This document shows, in pieces, positions 23,894-37,213 of a DNA stretch of 64,000 bases. Under the pieces are notes generated by a model that was not told the origin of the DNA, ran no database searches, and was given only the letters and a program-made list of their open reading frames with translations. Position numbers and translations under genes: made by a program. Every line of letters begins with the position of its first letter. The stretch's first letter is position 1. The DNA lies in contig VXBP01008597.1 in NCBI GenBank assembly GCA_013400115.1, positions 682,001-746,000 on the forward strand. Direction: 5' to 3'. The DNA is from Rhinopomastus cyanomelas (lineage: Eukaryota > Chordata > Aves > Bucerotiformes > Rhinopomastidae).

Positions 23894-26800
23894 CTATGCC
23901 ACAGCTCACCTCTTTTCCTTAGTTTTAAAACTACAATTGTTATTTATGGTCCGTAAAGTCTACTTTTCACTCTTTCTATAGAAATAAATATCTCTAAAAG
24001 CATGACCATAAAAATGGTTCATTGAAACCTGCAAATCCCAAATCCAGCTTTTTCATTTGCTGTGTGCTGATGGATAGTGTATGAAATATTTTGACCCCGA
24101 TATCATCCCATATATCAGAAGCATTAGGGAAGGAAAACATCTGACAGCCTGCATAAGGTCAGTTCTTCAACCCATTGAAAAACTTGGCCATAATAATTTA
24201 CAACAGTGGCTTCTGCTTCTGTTTTGAAAGACTCTCATTCATCTTGCAATCAGTTGGCATGACCTGCTATCAGAATTCTTGCAGACACAATCCCATGCCT
24301 CAGTGGCATTTTGTAAATGCACTGCTTGCTGAGCTGCTCTCTGACCAAACACCGTGTCAAGCTGTCAGCTGACTTTGAAATTTAAAATAAAGTTCTTGAC
24401 AGGACCTTGCACATATGAGAAAAAACAGCCCTTCACATCACCCTGATCCTGGCCTCCATTGCAAAAGCACAAAAGCCAATCTTTTGCTTACCTACTTGTC
24501 ACGTGAAATAAAAATATCACTGCATGATGGCAGAGACATCTCAAAAGAGTGCATATATCACGTAACTGTCACTAACTTTACTGCTAACTTTGCTCTAAAA
24601 GTTAAACTTCTCTGAAGATGTTACCTAGCATGAATAATTCAGTAACTGAGCTTATTTTTAACTGCATTTACTTCTAATTGAACTACTGTGGTATTGATCT
24701 TAAGGCTGTCACCTTTAAATTGGTTATTATATTAATAAAAATTTAAAAAAAACCTTTCCAAAACTTTTCCCTGCTTGGAGGTGCTGCATAATCTGTTTCT
24801 TCCAGATATGCACTGCACCAACAAAAGTTTCAGGAATGCTGTTAGCATTACCAGGCTTAATTCCAGCAGAGATCACTTGCTTTCTCCAACAAAACTAATG
24901 AAGTACGAATGGACTGTGGCCATACATCTAAATGAATCTGGGTGAGCTCATGGCTAAAGCCCACAATGCCCCCTCCAAATGCTAGCAGTGCAGCTCAACC
25001 AGCCATCCATGCACAGATCAAGACTTCATAAACGACAACCACATATCACACAAAAAAGAAAATTCCTCTACTGACCAGCCCTTCTGCCTGCTACGTGCAC
25101 TGTAGGAACAGTGGCCCCCACACTGATGCACTTTTGAATCACTACATTCAGTCTCAGGAGAGCCAACAGGAATATTTTGAACAGAATATTTTCCACGGCA
25201 TGTCTGCAATTTGATTAGAAGTCACTGTCTTTTGCCAGCCCATCAGTCTCCCTACCACCTTCCAAAATCTGCAGACACAAGCTCCCTGACTGTAAGCAAC
25301 TTCTCCCAGCCTCACATCTCCCTTGGACATAGAAAGTTTCACTCTGAAATGTTCTTATTTTCATGAGTTCAGAATGAAACACCAGCTTCCATTTCAGCCA
25401 AAACATCAACATTTCATCTGATGCACGATATTTTTGCTGGAGAATTTCCAAAGGGGAAAAGAAATTCCATGCTTCTTGGTTCTAATACATATAGATAATA
25501 AAAAATAACCCAGCTGAGTACCGAGAGAAATCACAGGAACACAGAGATGAGTGCTGAATTTACATTTTACTGAACTGTGATGTGTGAGGGGTTTTCTTCT
25601 TTTAAAGCATGCATGCTTCCTCCACTCTCTCTCCTCTTACATTGATTTCCTTCTGGATTTAGAAACTAGTATTTCCTAGTAAGATTCTGAATATACATGG
25701 AAAGGCAACCAAGAGCTAAAACGAAAAGAAAAATAATATTTTAATTATGAGACAAATGTTGGTAAATTAACTATAAAATGAACTTAGATAATATCCAGTG
25801 ATATTTTGTCACAAGTATTACCGCCAGGCTCTATTTAGTTCTGCAAGTCTATTTTAAGCCAGCATTATGATGAGATTAGTTAGCATGCGGTATCCTTAAA
25901 AATAACAAACATCATCAACATCATATAAATTTCCTTTCTGCATATAAAAGTCCTTCTAACTGATCCTTGTAAAATCTCATCATTTCTGGGAACATTGTTA
26001 GAAGCTGTAAAAACTCACCTTTCTCTTAGACGAGAATGCTTCTTAAAGGCAACTTTCTATGTTTGGAAATTCACTGTAAAGGTTGCCATGGTGATTAATT
26101 TTAAAAGTGAAATTCTCTCCTTTTAAAGTTTTTTCTTTAAAGAAGAAATGCTCAGTATTAGAGCCCAGTGTTCAGTAAGGCATATAGGAATGAAAATCCA
26201 TCTTAATCTTGAAGATTAAAGGACACGGCCTCTATGCAACTGAAACTTCAGCAACAAAGACATCTTTAGAAAAGTTTTTGAAAAATCCATCTTTACCTGA
26301 AAGAAAAAGACATCCATGGGAAAAAGAATTGAGGGACAAAAGCAACATCTTCTAGTGGTCAGACTGAAGCTAGGAGGCCAGGTTATACTAATCATAGGAA
26401 GGAGGAAAGGTAAGGAGGGAACTGCAGTGGTAGCTGGAGCTCAACGGACAAAGAAGCAAAGCTGAGATAGAGTCATTGAGTGGCAAGAGAGAACTGTATA
26501 TTAAAAGAAGAAAAGTCTAGATGCCAAAGGTCAGTAATGAGCCACTCTTTACCAAAGGAATCTTTAGTTTTCTTTCCATGGTTCAAGACGCAATTTCACA
26601 TGGATGTCTGCATCTGTTGACCTCTCCTCCACACAACGCTGAGCAGAGCTACCTACATTAAACCTTGGCTTTCAACACAACTGTTACCTGACAGAGAGCA
26701 GACAAATGCACAGCTGTATTCCTGCAGCAAGAGGCAGAAAAGTACCATTTGTCCTCTAAAAATCATAGTGTTCAACACTGCATCATGCAACTTGTCACTG

Positions 26801-28180
26801 CATAAGCTGTCACGGCAGAAATAATAGCAATTCTCGTGTCAGTTCAATACCCAGGCAATGTATTACTTCCTTATTCACACGAAGATCATAGTACTGTGAG
26901 ACTGTTGCATTATTCATTATGTGTTTAATATTTTATCTCTCTAGACTAAAGTATCAGTATAAGCACAATTAAAATGTCTGACGTAGACAGGGCTGATTTT
27001 AATACAATCAAGCCTGTTTTAGAGACTTGCTTGACCTCAAAGCTCTACAGTTTAAATGAAAAGCAGGAAAACCATGGTGAGACATGTGGGGTATTGTCTG
27101 GATGCTACTCATTTTAGCTTGAATAACTACCTTAGAAAGACTCTTTACTTAATTCACTACCACAGCAGTTATGGTAACTGTAAGATGCTCTAAGTTAGAT
27201 TCAATTATTTTAAGTTAAATAGAGAAGATCATTATGGCAATGAAAGAAACCACCTTTATAAAAATGACAGAACACATCAATACTCTCCACTACTGCTCTG
27301 TTGTTATCAGTATAATAAATCCATACATTTAGCATTTTCCCATAAGGACTTCTGGTGGAAAACCCGTTAAGTGCATGGCATCCAAGTTACAGGAATGAAT
27401 GCGATGAAAGTTGGGTAGGAAATAGTCATCATTTCATTCTACAGCCTCCAGAGTAGCAATGCTGCCCCTAAATTACTGGTGTCTATGCCTCTTTGCCTCC
27501 TTTCACAGGGAATGATCACATCTATCAGTAACTCCCTGCTTCCTAATCAAAGCCCAGTTGGGTTTCAATGTACAAAACACCCCACAGAACACACAGAGCT
27601 TAAGCAATGTACAAAACATATTTGCTGAGTGAGGAGAAAACTGGAGTCTAACATGCAAGCAGAATAAAACTGATGCAATAACTTCAAAGTTGTTTTTATG
27701 TCATTAACAGGTAAGTTCATTCTTTTACACTTTATATTTTGTCAAGCAGATAGATGAAATAGCAATTATTCTCCATATTCACGCTTAAATAAGTTTTTAG
27801 GAACTGTGGAGACAGATCAGTCCAGAAACCCAACCTTAGTGCTTCCCAGATCTCCATAGAGATTGATAATTTCCAGTGTTCCTCTACTTTTTTGGAAATA
27901 AGCCCAGGATTTCTTCAAGATTATTTAAGTCAGTTAAGAAAAAAGAGCATTTATGAGTGTCAGCCCTGCTAGAGCTAGTGGAGTAGAGATTAGAGGTATC
28001 AAGATCAATCCTATCCCTCAATCTACTTTCCTACTGTGATTTTCACCAGACATTTTATTTCTAGCCCTGAAATCATGTACACAGCTTCAGCTCAGTAAAA
28101 AAATAAAAAGAATACAACATACACAGAATTGTCTAAAAGTGATTTCAGGAGAGAGCATTCACACAACAGCAGCAAAACTG
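23894..28180. other. CR1-free anonymous sequence
   Basis: 4.3 kb with no recognisable repeat or frame other than the weak 38-nt exon candidate at 26019-26056. The 26090-26100 area reads CCATGGCAACC in a run free of repeats. Confidence 0.4.
26019..26056 (-). CDS. Very weak candidate microexon (minus)
   Basis: A perfect donor (GAAAG|GTGAGTT, GT at 26018-26017) follows 38 nt of open frame (KVAFKKHSRLRE) bounded upstream by CATAG with a mediocre pyrimidine tract. Phase 0 in, phase 2 out, which does not match the adjacent candidates directly. I list it because the donor is consensus. Perfect AG|GTRAGT donors are expected about twice per strand in 64 kb by chance. Confidence 0.1.
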
Positions 28181-28240
28181 CAGATAACAGGTATAAGACT
28201 GTTATCTGTTTAAGACTCTTATCTCAGGTATAAGACTTCT
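28181..28240. repeat. 17-bp tandem repeat fused to a 10-bp inverted repeat
   Basis: CAGATAACAG (28181-28190) and CTGTTATCTG (28199-28208) form a perfect 10-bp stem with an 8-base loop. Overlapping it, GTATAAGACTGTTATCT (28191-28207) repeats as GTTTAAGACTCTTATCT (28208-28224), with a partial third unit (GTATAAGACTTCT) from 28228. Confidence 0.85.
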
Positions 28241-28993
28241 AAATGTTACAAAGCTCCAGAAAGAAAAAGTTTGAGATCTGTGAAAACCAGGCAGGAATTG
28301 GAAATATTAACCCCTCCAACTGTAAGAGGTGGCACATTCTCAGAAGCTGCATGTCTGAAATAGCACTTTGCTCTGTTTTCTTCTTGATGAAGATTGCTTG
28401 TTCCAGGAAGCCCCAGAAGATCATCAGCAACCCCATGCTGCTACCATCACATGCTTTTACACTCCAGACACACACAGTACCCTTCCTGGGCTCAAAACCT
28501 GTGGAACTGTGAAGGAAATATGAGGAAAAAGATAAAAGACTCTAGACACTACTCAAATTTGCTACTCACTGCCAAAGACCAGATTCTGTGTTTATTTATC
28601 TTCATCTAAAGACACAAATATTAATACCAGACTTGAAAACACCGTGTGGCACTGGAAGAGTGAGGTGAAATGAGGAGGGGCAGCATGCTTTGCTAATATT
28701 CTGCTGTTACCATATTCAATGGTCTGAAAAACCATTCGGCCCTTTTCTGCTGCTTCCAGATGCAAAAGTCAAACTCTGCCTGGCAGCAGAGAAGTTGTTA
28801 GATACCTTCATGCAGCACCTATTAGCCGAGAACAAAGCTGAGAAAGACCAGAGCTAAATCACTCTATGATGTGTCTTCAATAGCAGCAACATTCATGGAC
28901 TACAGCTTTTTTTCTTTCCTTTACCCTCTCTGTGTTCCCTTTCCTTTGACTAACATTCTCCTGTGACTTCTCATTTACTCAGCAAACTGCAGG

Positions 28994-29162
28994 TCACAGA
29001 ATGTTAGGGATTGGAAGGGACCTCAAAAGATCATCTAGTCCAATCCCCCTGCCAGAGCAGGATCACCTAGACCAAGTTGCACAGGAACATGTCCAGCTGG
29101 GTTTTAAAAATCTCTGGGGAAGGAGATTCCAGAACCTCCCTGGACAGCCTGTTCCAGTGCTC
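28994..29162 (-). mobile_element. CR1 LINE 3' end, young group
   Basis: About 170 bases: 'tcacagaatgttagggattg', 'gatcatctagtccaatcccc', 'agttgcacaggaacatgtcc' and 'agcctgttccagtgctc', after which homology stops. Low divergence. Confidence 0.92.
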
Positions 29163-30341
29163 AAAACTAAGAGTGGTTGTGAATTGCTTTGGATACGTTA
29201 CTGTTTAGAAAGGATAGAAGCAAAGTGTGAACTAGTCCAAATACAAGTCATTAAAAGACCAGCAAAGTACAGCTGCTTTATTTGAGACACAAGATCATGT
29301 CTGCAACAGGCACCAGATGATGCACAAACTCTTTGCAAGAAAATCACTTGGAAGTGTTCTGGTGGTCCAGCAAGCTGCATTAGATGGAAGTGAAAGAGGG
29401 TGAAATAGCAAGAGATCCAGCTTTTCCTGTTGATCTTGGACTCACAGAGGTCTTAGAGCCAACACTAAAAACAGTTAGAAGAAAAGATGGAAGATTTTTC
29501 AGTTCCTCACACAGCACTGTAAACTTGTTGTGCACCTAAAGTGGTAAGACTGGTGCTGATGAGTTTAAGCTTTAGACTAGACATTCAAACACATTAGAAC
29601 CAGACCTGTTGTGTGTAATTATCCTCTATTTTTAATTTATTCTGTATTTTAGAGAAAATAATTTGGAAATGAATCCAGCTGGCACTGTTGTCTTTAAACA
29701 GACAAAGCCACATAGAAGGAATATTTGAAGAGTTTAAAGACAGCAAAGTGTCTGGTATCTATTTACTTTTCAAAGGAGATAAAAATGAGTGAAAACAGCC
29801 TTTAATTTCTTCACAAGGATGATGTCAGTATTCAGAGCAAGAGGGTAGTACTTGAATGTACTGTGAAGGATGCTGGCTAGCAAGGACAGTGCAACAAGCT
29901 AATACTTGGTTGCCTGGAGTTGGTAGTCTGCTTTTCAGCTAAGAGAAAGCTAAAAGACCTAAAAATAAGAAAAGAAAATGTGATTTTGACTGAACCTTCT
30001 CTTTCAGCATCCTTGATCAGGCTGGTGACATTTCCCTTGTGAATTCACAGATATGTTACAACCAGATCCTCGCATCAGAAAAAAAAGCAGTTCATAGAAT
30101 GGCTTAGGTTAGGATCCAAGCACGTAAAGAGGAGAATAGCACCTGGAGGCAGGTAATCAGAGAACCAGACAGACAGATCCCTGTCCCACAACAGGCAATC
30201 ATACCCCAGCTCGGAATTGTGTTCTGATCTCCCTTCCCTTCTTAAAACACATCTGAAGTCTTCCTAGGAGCTTGCCACCTGGACATGAATGTAACACGCA
30301 AATGAACACATGGTAAATGTTATAGATAATTTTTGAATTTG

Positions 30342-30570
30342 CACAGAATTCACAGAATCACAGAACATTAGGGATTGGAAGGGACCTCAAAAGATCATCT
30401 AGTCCAATCCCCTGTCACAGCAGGATCACCTAGACCAAGTTGCACAGGAACATGTCCAGGTGGGTTTTAAATGTCTCCAGAGAAGGAGACTCCACAACCC
30501 CCCTGGGAAGCCCCTTACAGGGCTCTGTCACCCTCACTGGGAAGAAGGTCCTTCTCTCATTGATGTTGAA
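30342..30570 (-). mobile_element. CR1 LINE 3' end, young group
   Basis: 'cacagaattcacagaatcac' tail, the 'attagggattggaagggacc' block, 'gtctccagagaaggagactc', and 'gtcaccctcactgggaagaa' with 'cattgatgttgaa'. About 229 bases, nearly undamaged and non-coding. Confidence 0.92.
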
Positions 30571-33500
30571 TTGTTTATTTGTTCCTCTCAGAAAAACAGA
30601 AAAACAGGGAAAGACTCAGTATGAGGAACAGATGTTTCCATTATAAACTTGGACATTCTATGCTATAGGTAATCTTGAAAACATAAAGGGATTATTTAAT
30701 TAGGGACAAGATTTTGGTGGATGTGTAGAGACACAGATCAAACATAAATGCCTTGGGATAAGAAAGCCAGGTGAGCCACCTTGAGACTGAATCAAAATGA
30801 GGAGTGCTAGCAGCACAGAATAAGGAGGTTAGGCTTAAAATGTGAAGGGATGAGGAAAACTCAGCTTCTTCCCTCCCTCCCCAGTGCTCTTCCCGTTATC
30901 ACTGGCAGCATGACTGATCAATCCCTTCCTTTCCAATTCAGACCATAGCTGCAGATACATCACCATTTCCCAATGCTGGAGAGCTGCTGTGCGAGTGTAG
31001 CTAATGACTCAGTATCCTGCACTACCAGAAGAAGCTGCCAGTAATTCACTTGCTAAATCTGCAACTTTGCTATTTGATAAATATGACCAATTCAGTTCCA
31101 GCTGGATGCGGAAGCCACTGCAGTGTTATCTCCTGCAGCACTGCTAAGTGGCACCATCAAACTGAAGAATTGTGACCAAGTGCCATTAATATGCCATAGA
31201 AGTAATCTGTGACTGCTACACAGATGTGTGGCCTCTAGGATATCCATCAAAGAGCAGACATTGCCATTCGGTGTCTGTTGAAGTAGACATGAGGGACATC
31301 CATCACATTGCCTGGCAGAAGGGCAAGGACTGAGAGCACTTTTGGGAGGTGATGGCAGCACGGTGACCCCAAGGTGCTGGATGTTTAGAGCTCAAGCAAT
31401 AAATCTGGTGTTTTCCCTCTAGAACCCCAAGCTTCCTTAGACACTCGATTGCCTTAACCACACTGCAGTCATTGAAGAAATAACTGGCCTGACCTTAATG
31501 CAATCACTCCTACTGGAAGGTTAATTTAGTACCTGTCAAGAACACAAAAGCCCATTCATCCTAGGGCAAAATTATCACTTCCTGTGGCATCGAGAAGTCC
31601 CATCTTAATGAAGAAGGTGATGAGGTTCCTCAGTATATTTGACAGGAAGGACATAAGTACTGTTTACTCTGATCCACAGCAAACATCAGCCAGAGTCAGG
31701 AGGTGAAGTGTAAACTGAACCAAGTGTCACGGATTCAGCAAGGACACTCTTGTAGGAAAACCAGCTGAGACAGAGATGATCCAGGAATGTGATTTTAAAT
31801 GACAAACAATTTTTAACAGATACTGGGAGCAGAAGAACAGCAAGGGAGGTGGAGTGAGGTAGGAGGGGGTTATACCAGTTATGCGTCCATATCCATATAG
31901 CTTAGTAGGTCTGAGGGTGCCCAAGGCAGTTGGTACATGCCAGTCAGTGAAAAGTGAGGACGGTGCAAAACTTGGGATCAGATATTTCTCTAGGTAAGTA
32001 AATAAACAAGTAAACCCAGTAATTCTGGCATGTTACTTTATAATTAATGCTAACAACGAGCTTCCCAAAGAGCTGGGCAGAACTGTTCCACTGAGGTCAA
32101 TCACAGCAGCCTTAGTGTCATACCAGTAGCTCAGCACACATGATCACAGTCCTGACAGTACAGAAGGTATTATACAGATACTGAAAACACCTTGCTCATT
32201 ATCCTCAGTAGAAATTCCAAACAGCGTGTATTTTCTACATTACCACACCAATAGTTCCTTGGAACAGAATGATGAAGACTTTAGCCTCTGTCAATAACTT
32301 AATGTGCTTCACTGAAGGGAAAAGGCAACCCAGGAAAATGGTGAAAATGAAGAGTAATTGCAAGCATTAAAGATTATCCACGCTGCATGGATTCAAGAGC
32401 CAAAATGTACTTCCTGCATCTCCTGCCAGCTGAGAGATGAAGTCCCTCCAAGACTGGATTTTGTCTGAGGGTCTTTTATACTGTCCTAGAAGAATTATGG
32501 AATGAAATCCTCAGATGAACAGCACTTCACATGAAGGGACAGAGAAAAGTGAAGCAGTATATCGGGTTCCCAGCCCTGAGACATAATGTATGACTGCATC
32601 ACACAGTACAAGTTAAGGAATAGCAGACGGTGGATTCATTGATCTGGGAGAAAACAGCAGAGGTCTGTTCATTCCCTGTGAGAAGAAGCATGTAACTACA
32701 GCAAATGACTCCTCCAGATTCTGAGACCTGGGATGTGCAAAGACATTTGGATCTTTTTGCCATCAGTAGCATATGCAAATAGAAGCAGGTATACTACTAC
32801 CCAACAGTGCCTTCAAGAGACTAGCCAAAATGCCACATACTAGAATGAAAGAGTTGAAGCCCAAACAGAAATGGATATTGAGCAGTAGAAAGAGCTCAGT
32901 AAGGCAAGTAGGAAGGAATTGGTATCTTGTAAAGCTGGCCAGCTCCACTGCAAATTCCCAGGAACTGCACAGCAATCCATCCCCAACCAGAGAAGTCAGG
33001 CTGGATGGTGCACTGAGCTGTGAAACACATGCCACAGGAACAGCTGGCCAGATGGATTGTTACACACAGATGTTCCAGTCCAAGGTCAACTGTTCAGATG
33101 GCCACAGGACAGAAAGAGAAATGCTCTTAAAAAGCAGCAGTTATAACAGCTGATAAACTGCTACTAGTGCATGGAATTGAGGAGGCAAACCCAAAAGCAA
33201 TTGTGGAGTAGCTGCACGGCAGCTATACTGTATCTGCATTAGGTAAACTAAGAGTGAGTCTTCAGCTTTTCCAAGACCAACAATTCGGCCTCATGAAGGG
33301 CCTGTGAGAAACTGCTCAGTGCCATGCAATGTGGCAGAGAAACTGAGACAGAGGACATGTTACTGTCTTCTGCAAAGGCAAACTAAAAATGGGAGATTAC
33401 TGAGAGCTTTGACAGATTTGAAGCCTGGTAGATAGTCTAGGCTGATAGGCAAAACACTAGCATCCTGTGGCCTCAAAAAAAGAGGTTGCGAACAAACACC

Positions 33501-34647
33501 CATCCTGCAATGAAAAAAATGCAAAAAGAATTTTGTAGAAATCAGCATAAGGCTTGTAGAGACAAATAAATCTTACGGAGAAAGGGGGAGAACTGACCAG
33601 TCTACGTGTCTTCATGGCTACCACTGTAACTATACTTCCAAACATGTCTGCAAATAGTTAATGCAGATGCATACTGGTACATGACTCACCAGTGGGTTTC
33701 TTTCCCTTGCTGGGAAAGATTAAAACATAGTTTCTGCATACCCAACACTGAAGTTATCAAAAGAAAGTGAGCCTAAGCTTTCCAAGACCCTGGAGAGGTT
33801 TTGCCTTCAGCATTCCACTTCTGTTATTAGTCATCCTATGATCCTATGATTCTCATTCCTACCTAGTTCTGACATTTCCTCCCCAAGTTTTTGATAAAAG
33901 TTTTCCTTCCCTGCTTTTATGTTTGCTAATATTTTATCAAATACAACAGGAAGTCTGCAATCTGCTTTAAACTTTAATCATATATCTAGCAGTCTCGGGG
34001 CTATGCTGATTGCAATTTGCAACACATAATGTCAGAGAGTAAGAATAAACTGTCTCCTATTAAAGATTATTATTAATAATACTACACAACACTGCAGCAA
34101 AGTTAAGAACAGATGTTAGACTCCAGTCACCACAAAGTTCTTTGACAAGTTTACCCAGAATCACAAGAAACAGAAAACTTACTGCAAAACTACCTAGGTG
34201 ACAACAAGAGAAACAACAACACTGAAACACTCTGTCTTGCTCATACATCTCCCTGTGAAAGTCATTGATTTCCTGTGCTGAGAGGGGGAGAACCCCTCAC
34301 CACAAATAGGGGGAAACATCAAACAAAGGCAAAATAGCCATTATTGTGTATGTTTTGTTAAAGAATTACGCTTGTCTGATACCTCTTTAATAACTTTTCA
34401 TTCTTGAAGGCTTGTTTTTCCACAGCAGAGTTACACCATGAGCAATATGTAGCACCACTGACAGACTGTAATTTGTTCTGAATGCAGACTTTTGGGGTTT
34501 CATACTGACCTACTTCAAGCTAATAGCATAATAACATCGACCTGTGGTTTTTACAAGGAAAAAAGAAAGTAGTAAATCAAGGTCAAATAACCACTGTAGC
34601 AACTCGACACATTTCCCAGAAGAGGCTCTGCTCTTCCTGTTATGTTA
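30571..34647. other. Anonymous, somewhat GC-richer sequence
   Basis: 4.1 kb, purine-rich on the plus strand. It includes a 126-codon plus frame (32773-33153) with no recognisable domain, and the weak exon candidate 33691-33748. It could be an old, unrecognised repeat or a non-coding transcript; nothing in the sequence decides this. Confidence 0.35.
33691..33748 (-). CDS. Weak candidate coding exon (minus)
   Basis: The acceptor CTTTCTTTTGATAACTTCAG precedes a 58-nt open frame that ends at CCCACTG|GTGAGTC. It starts in phase 0 and ends in phase 1; the peptide is CWVCRNYVLIFPSKGKKPT. A second excellent acceptor inside it (TTTAATCTTTCCCAG) would instead give a 20-nt microexon. The phase-1 end is compatible with the 21074-21114 candidate, and the joined peptide would read KKPTGLYMGSFGDE. 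The span is short, so chance is likely. Confidence 0.15.
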
Positions 34648-35289
34648 TCACAGAATTATTGAGGCTGGAAAAGGCCTCTAAGATCGAGTCCAGCTTATGA
34701 CCTAACATCACAACATCAGACAGAGCATTGCACTAAGTACCACATCCAATCTTTCTTTAAACATTTCCAAGGCTGGTGACTCCCTCACTTCCCTGGGCAG
34801 TCCATTCCAATATCTGATGACCCTTTCCATTAGGAAGTGCTTCTTAACACCCAACCTAAACCTCCCCTTACACAGCTTCAGATCCTGTCCTCTCATCCTG
34901 TCCCTAGTTACCTGGGAGAAGAACCCAATCCCCACCTGTATACAATCTCCCTTCAGATAGTTATAGAGAGTGATAAGGTCCTCCCCGAGTTTCCTCTTCT
35001 CCAGGTTAAACAATCCCTGGTCTCTCAGTGTTTCCTCATCAGACTTTCCCTCTAATCCCTGGACCCACTCCAGCACCTTAATCTCTTTTTTGAAGTGCCC
35101 CCAGTACTCAAGGTGAGACCTCACCGGTGCCCAGTACAGGGGAAGAATCACATCCACAGTCCTGCTGGCCACACTATTCCTGTTACAAGCCAGGATGCTA
35201 TTGGCCTTCTCGGCAACCTTGGCACACTACTGGCTCATGTTCAACCAGTTGTCAAGAACGACTTCCAGGTCTCTTACTGACCACTACTG
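34648..35289 (-). mobile_element. CR1 LINE, divergent subfamily, with open pol C-terminus
   Basis: A 642-base minus-strand copy whose 3' end ('cacagaattattgaggctgg', 'aaaggcctctaagatcgagt') differs from the young group. It therefore belongs to another CR1 subfamily. The frame from 35172 to 34708 is open for 154 codons and covers the polyprotein C-terminus (KVLEWVQG, YNYLKGDC, VIRYWNGLPREVRESPALEMF) to what looks like the natural stop. It extends further 5' than the 23-kb copy, through 'ttcccaggtctctta'-like sequence. Confidence 0.9.
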
Positions 35290-37213
35290 GCAGGAAACAA
35301 GTTGTTCATGTAGCATAAGCATTGCAGTGGGCTGCTAACAAGGTCATGGTATCAGCCCTGATCTCATGGTTTCAGTCTGGTGAGGGTCTGGTAAATGAGG
35401 ACAGGAGCTAAAATGGCACTTGTCAGAAGTTTCAGGAAATCAGAAAAAACTTGTCTCCAGCTCCAGGCAGAACCTGCCTGTGGCCCAGCCAGTCAGTACC
35501 TCTCCAAATGACTATATTTGGGTGGGGAAATGTGTTTTGGGGGGCTTCATGGTGGGGTTTTTTCTTTTTTTTTTCTTTTGGATGCTCCTATTTATTGGGA
35601 ATGTGGGGACAAGACAGCCACACCATGGCCCCAGCTCTGAAGAAGGAGGAGGAAGACCTTGTAGACTGTTCTCATGTTGGAACATGATGGACAGTAAAAG
35701 AGCAGAGCTAGGGATGAAGGCATCAAGGTCTTAAAGGAAAGCCATAAATTCGAAAGACCCAGGTATTGTACTGTGGAATGTAGTAGGAAATGGGTGCTTG
35801 TTATTGGAAGCAAATTTTGGTTGTTTCCCTGAGTCCAGTCCTCTCTTTTTCACCTGTTGAGCTGATAAGTGGGAAGCTAGGCACTCCCTGTGCTTTCAGT
35901 TTACTAGCACTTTGCTAATTAGGATAATAAGAATTTGTCCTGGACATGACCAGTGTGTGTCAACCAATGACCTGGCTCAAGAATGATGCCAGCTCCAATG
36001 TGACCATGAGCTGGGCCAAGGGAGGGCTTAATGAGTCCTGGAAGAGAGAGAGTTGGGGTCTCCCACTCTGCTGCTGCTTCAAATCCTCTTTCCTTGCCCA
36101 TAGGCTGCCTTTCTGCAGCCCTCAGCAGCTGCCTGGAGTACCTCTGTCAGGAGCTGGCCCTGTCCTCCTGGCACACAGACCCTCATTTTGTTAAATTTCC
36201 GCCCACACTGCACCACATCTGGGGCTATTTTGGCTTCCTCAGAGTTCCCCATCTTGGGGACCTGCCATCATTTCCACACAATCTCACCTATCACTCAAAG
36301 ATTTCCCTTTTTAAAAAAAAAAAATCCTCCATTTCACTTATTTTATCTCTCAGTCCTCTTAAAAATGTACTTTTTCCCATTTCCTATATCTTCAATCTTT
36401 TAATTAATCTGGTTTCATTTGCTGTGCAGTGCAATGTCTTGGCAGCACTATTTTCTGTGCTGTATATTGCCTCAGTGACATAATTCTCTAAAGCCTTCTG
36501 GAGATGGCTTATTCGCAGGACATGACATAATTATTGGAAGGTTTTAGCTTCACTCTGGAAATGGAGTTGTCATTGTGAAAACAGCACTGAAATACACTGT
36601 GAATTTAATCCGCTGCTTAAGTCTTACATCCTGCTACAAACAACACCCTCATGTCAAAACCATGAGTGTAGGTTTCATAATAAAAACAATTTACTCCCAA
36701 ACAAATCAAAAAGATCTTCATATCATTGCACTCACAAAAATTAGCTATTAGTTGTGTTTTAAAATCAGTATTCCGACAATTTGTTCTAGCAGGTGGTAAA
36801 CTGTATGTCATTCACAAAATATTCCACTATGCCAAACGATATTTAGGTGTAGCATTCAACAGAAGCAAACATTGCTTCTCCTCTAACAGCTGGGAAATAG
36901 CACTGCTGGTACTGACACCACACAGGACAAAGTCTGGTCTGCAGCCTGTCTGGCCCACACTGGCAGCATTGCCCTGCTCTCCTTGCATGCAGGGAAATAT
37001 TTACGTAGGATATACAACACAATGCTAGCTCAGGCTGCAGAAAAGGCAGAGAAGATCAGAGGCCACCTTCATGTTCTTTCTAGTGGGTTGCTGTTGACTA
37101 GAGTCAGTAAATTAATTCCACCAGAATACCTTGTGCACAGCCACAAAAGGTGTAAGATAAAAGGATGAGTACAATATGCACTTACAGATTCCAGATGCAG
37201 CACTATGCAACTG
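35290..37213. other. Anonymous sequence with T- and A-tracts
   Basis: Contains a G/T-rich patch with a long T-tract at about 35556-35580, an A12 run near 36314-36325, and a C-rich segment holding the longest non-CR1 frame of the window (36031-36483 plus, 150 codons). That frame's ATG is in a weak context, other frames are equally open there, and no domain is visible. An old LTR or pseudogene cannot be excluded. Confidence 0.35.

Noticed and set aside
24499..24570. Exon before the minus-strand donor AGTAG|GTAAGC at about 24497
   Set aside because: One frame is open, but the acceptor side is unconvincing and the peptide looks arbitrary.
31727..31800. LTR start suggested by 'tgtcacggattcagc'
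   Set aside because: Some bird LTRs begin in a similar way, but no matching second terminus, primer-binding site or retroviral coding was seen.
32773..33153. 126-codon plus-strand frame as a gene
   Set aside because: No recognisable motif, no splice context, arbitrary composition.
33825..33855. CR1 tail suggested by 'tcatcctatgatcctatgatt'
   Set aside because: Only the octamer-like motif is present; no 'ccttccaa' block precedes it.
36031..36483. 150-codon plus-strand frame as a gene
   Set aside because: Weak start context, no domain, other frames equally open in this C-rich patch, and a poly-A run is translated inside it.
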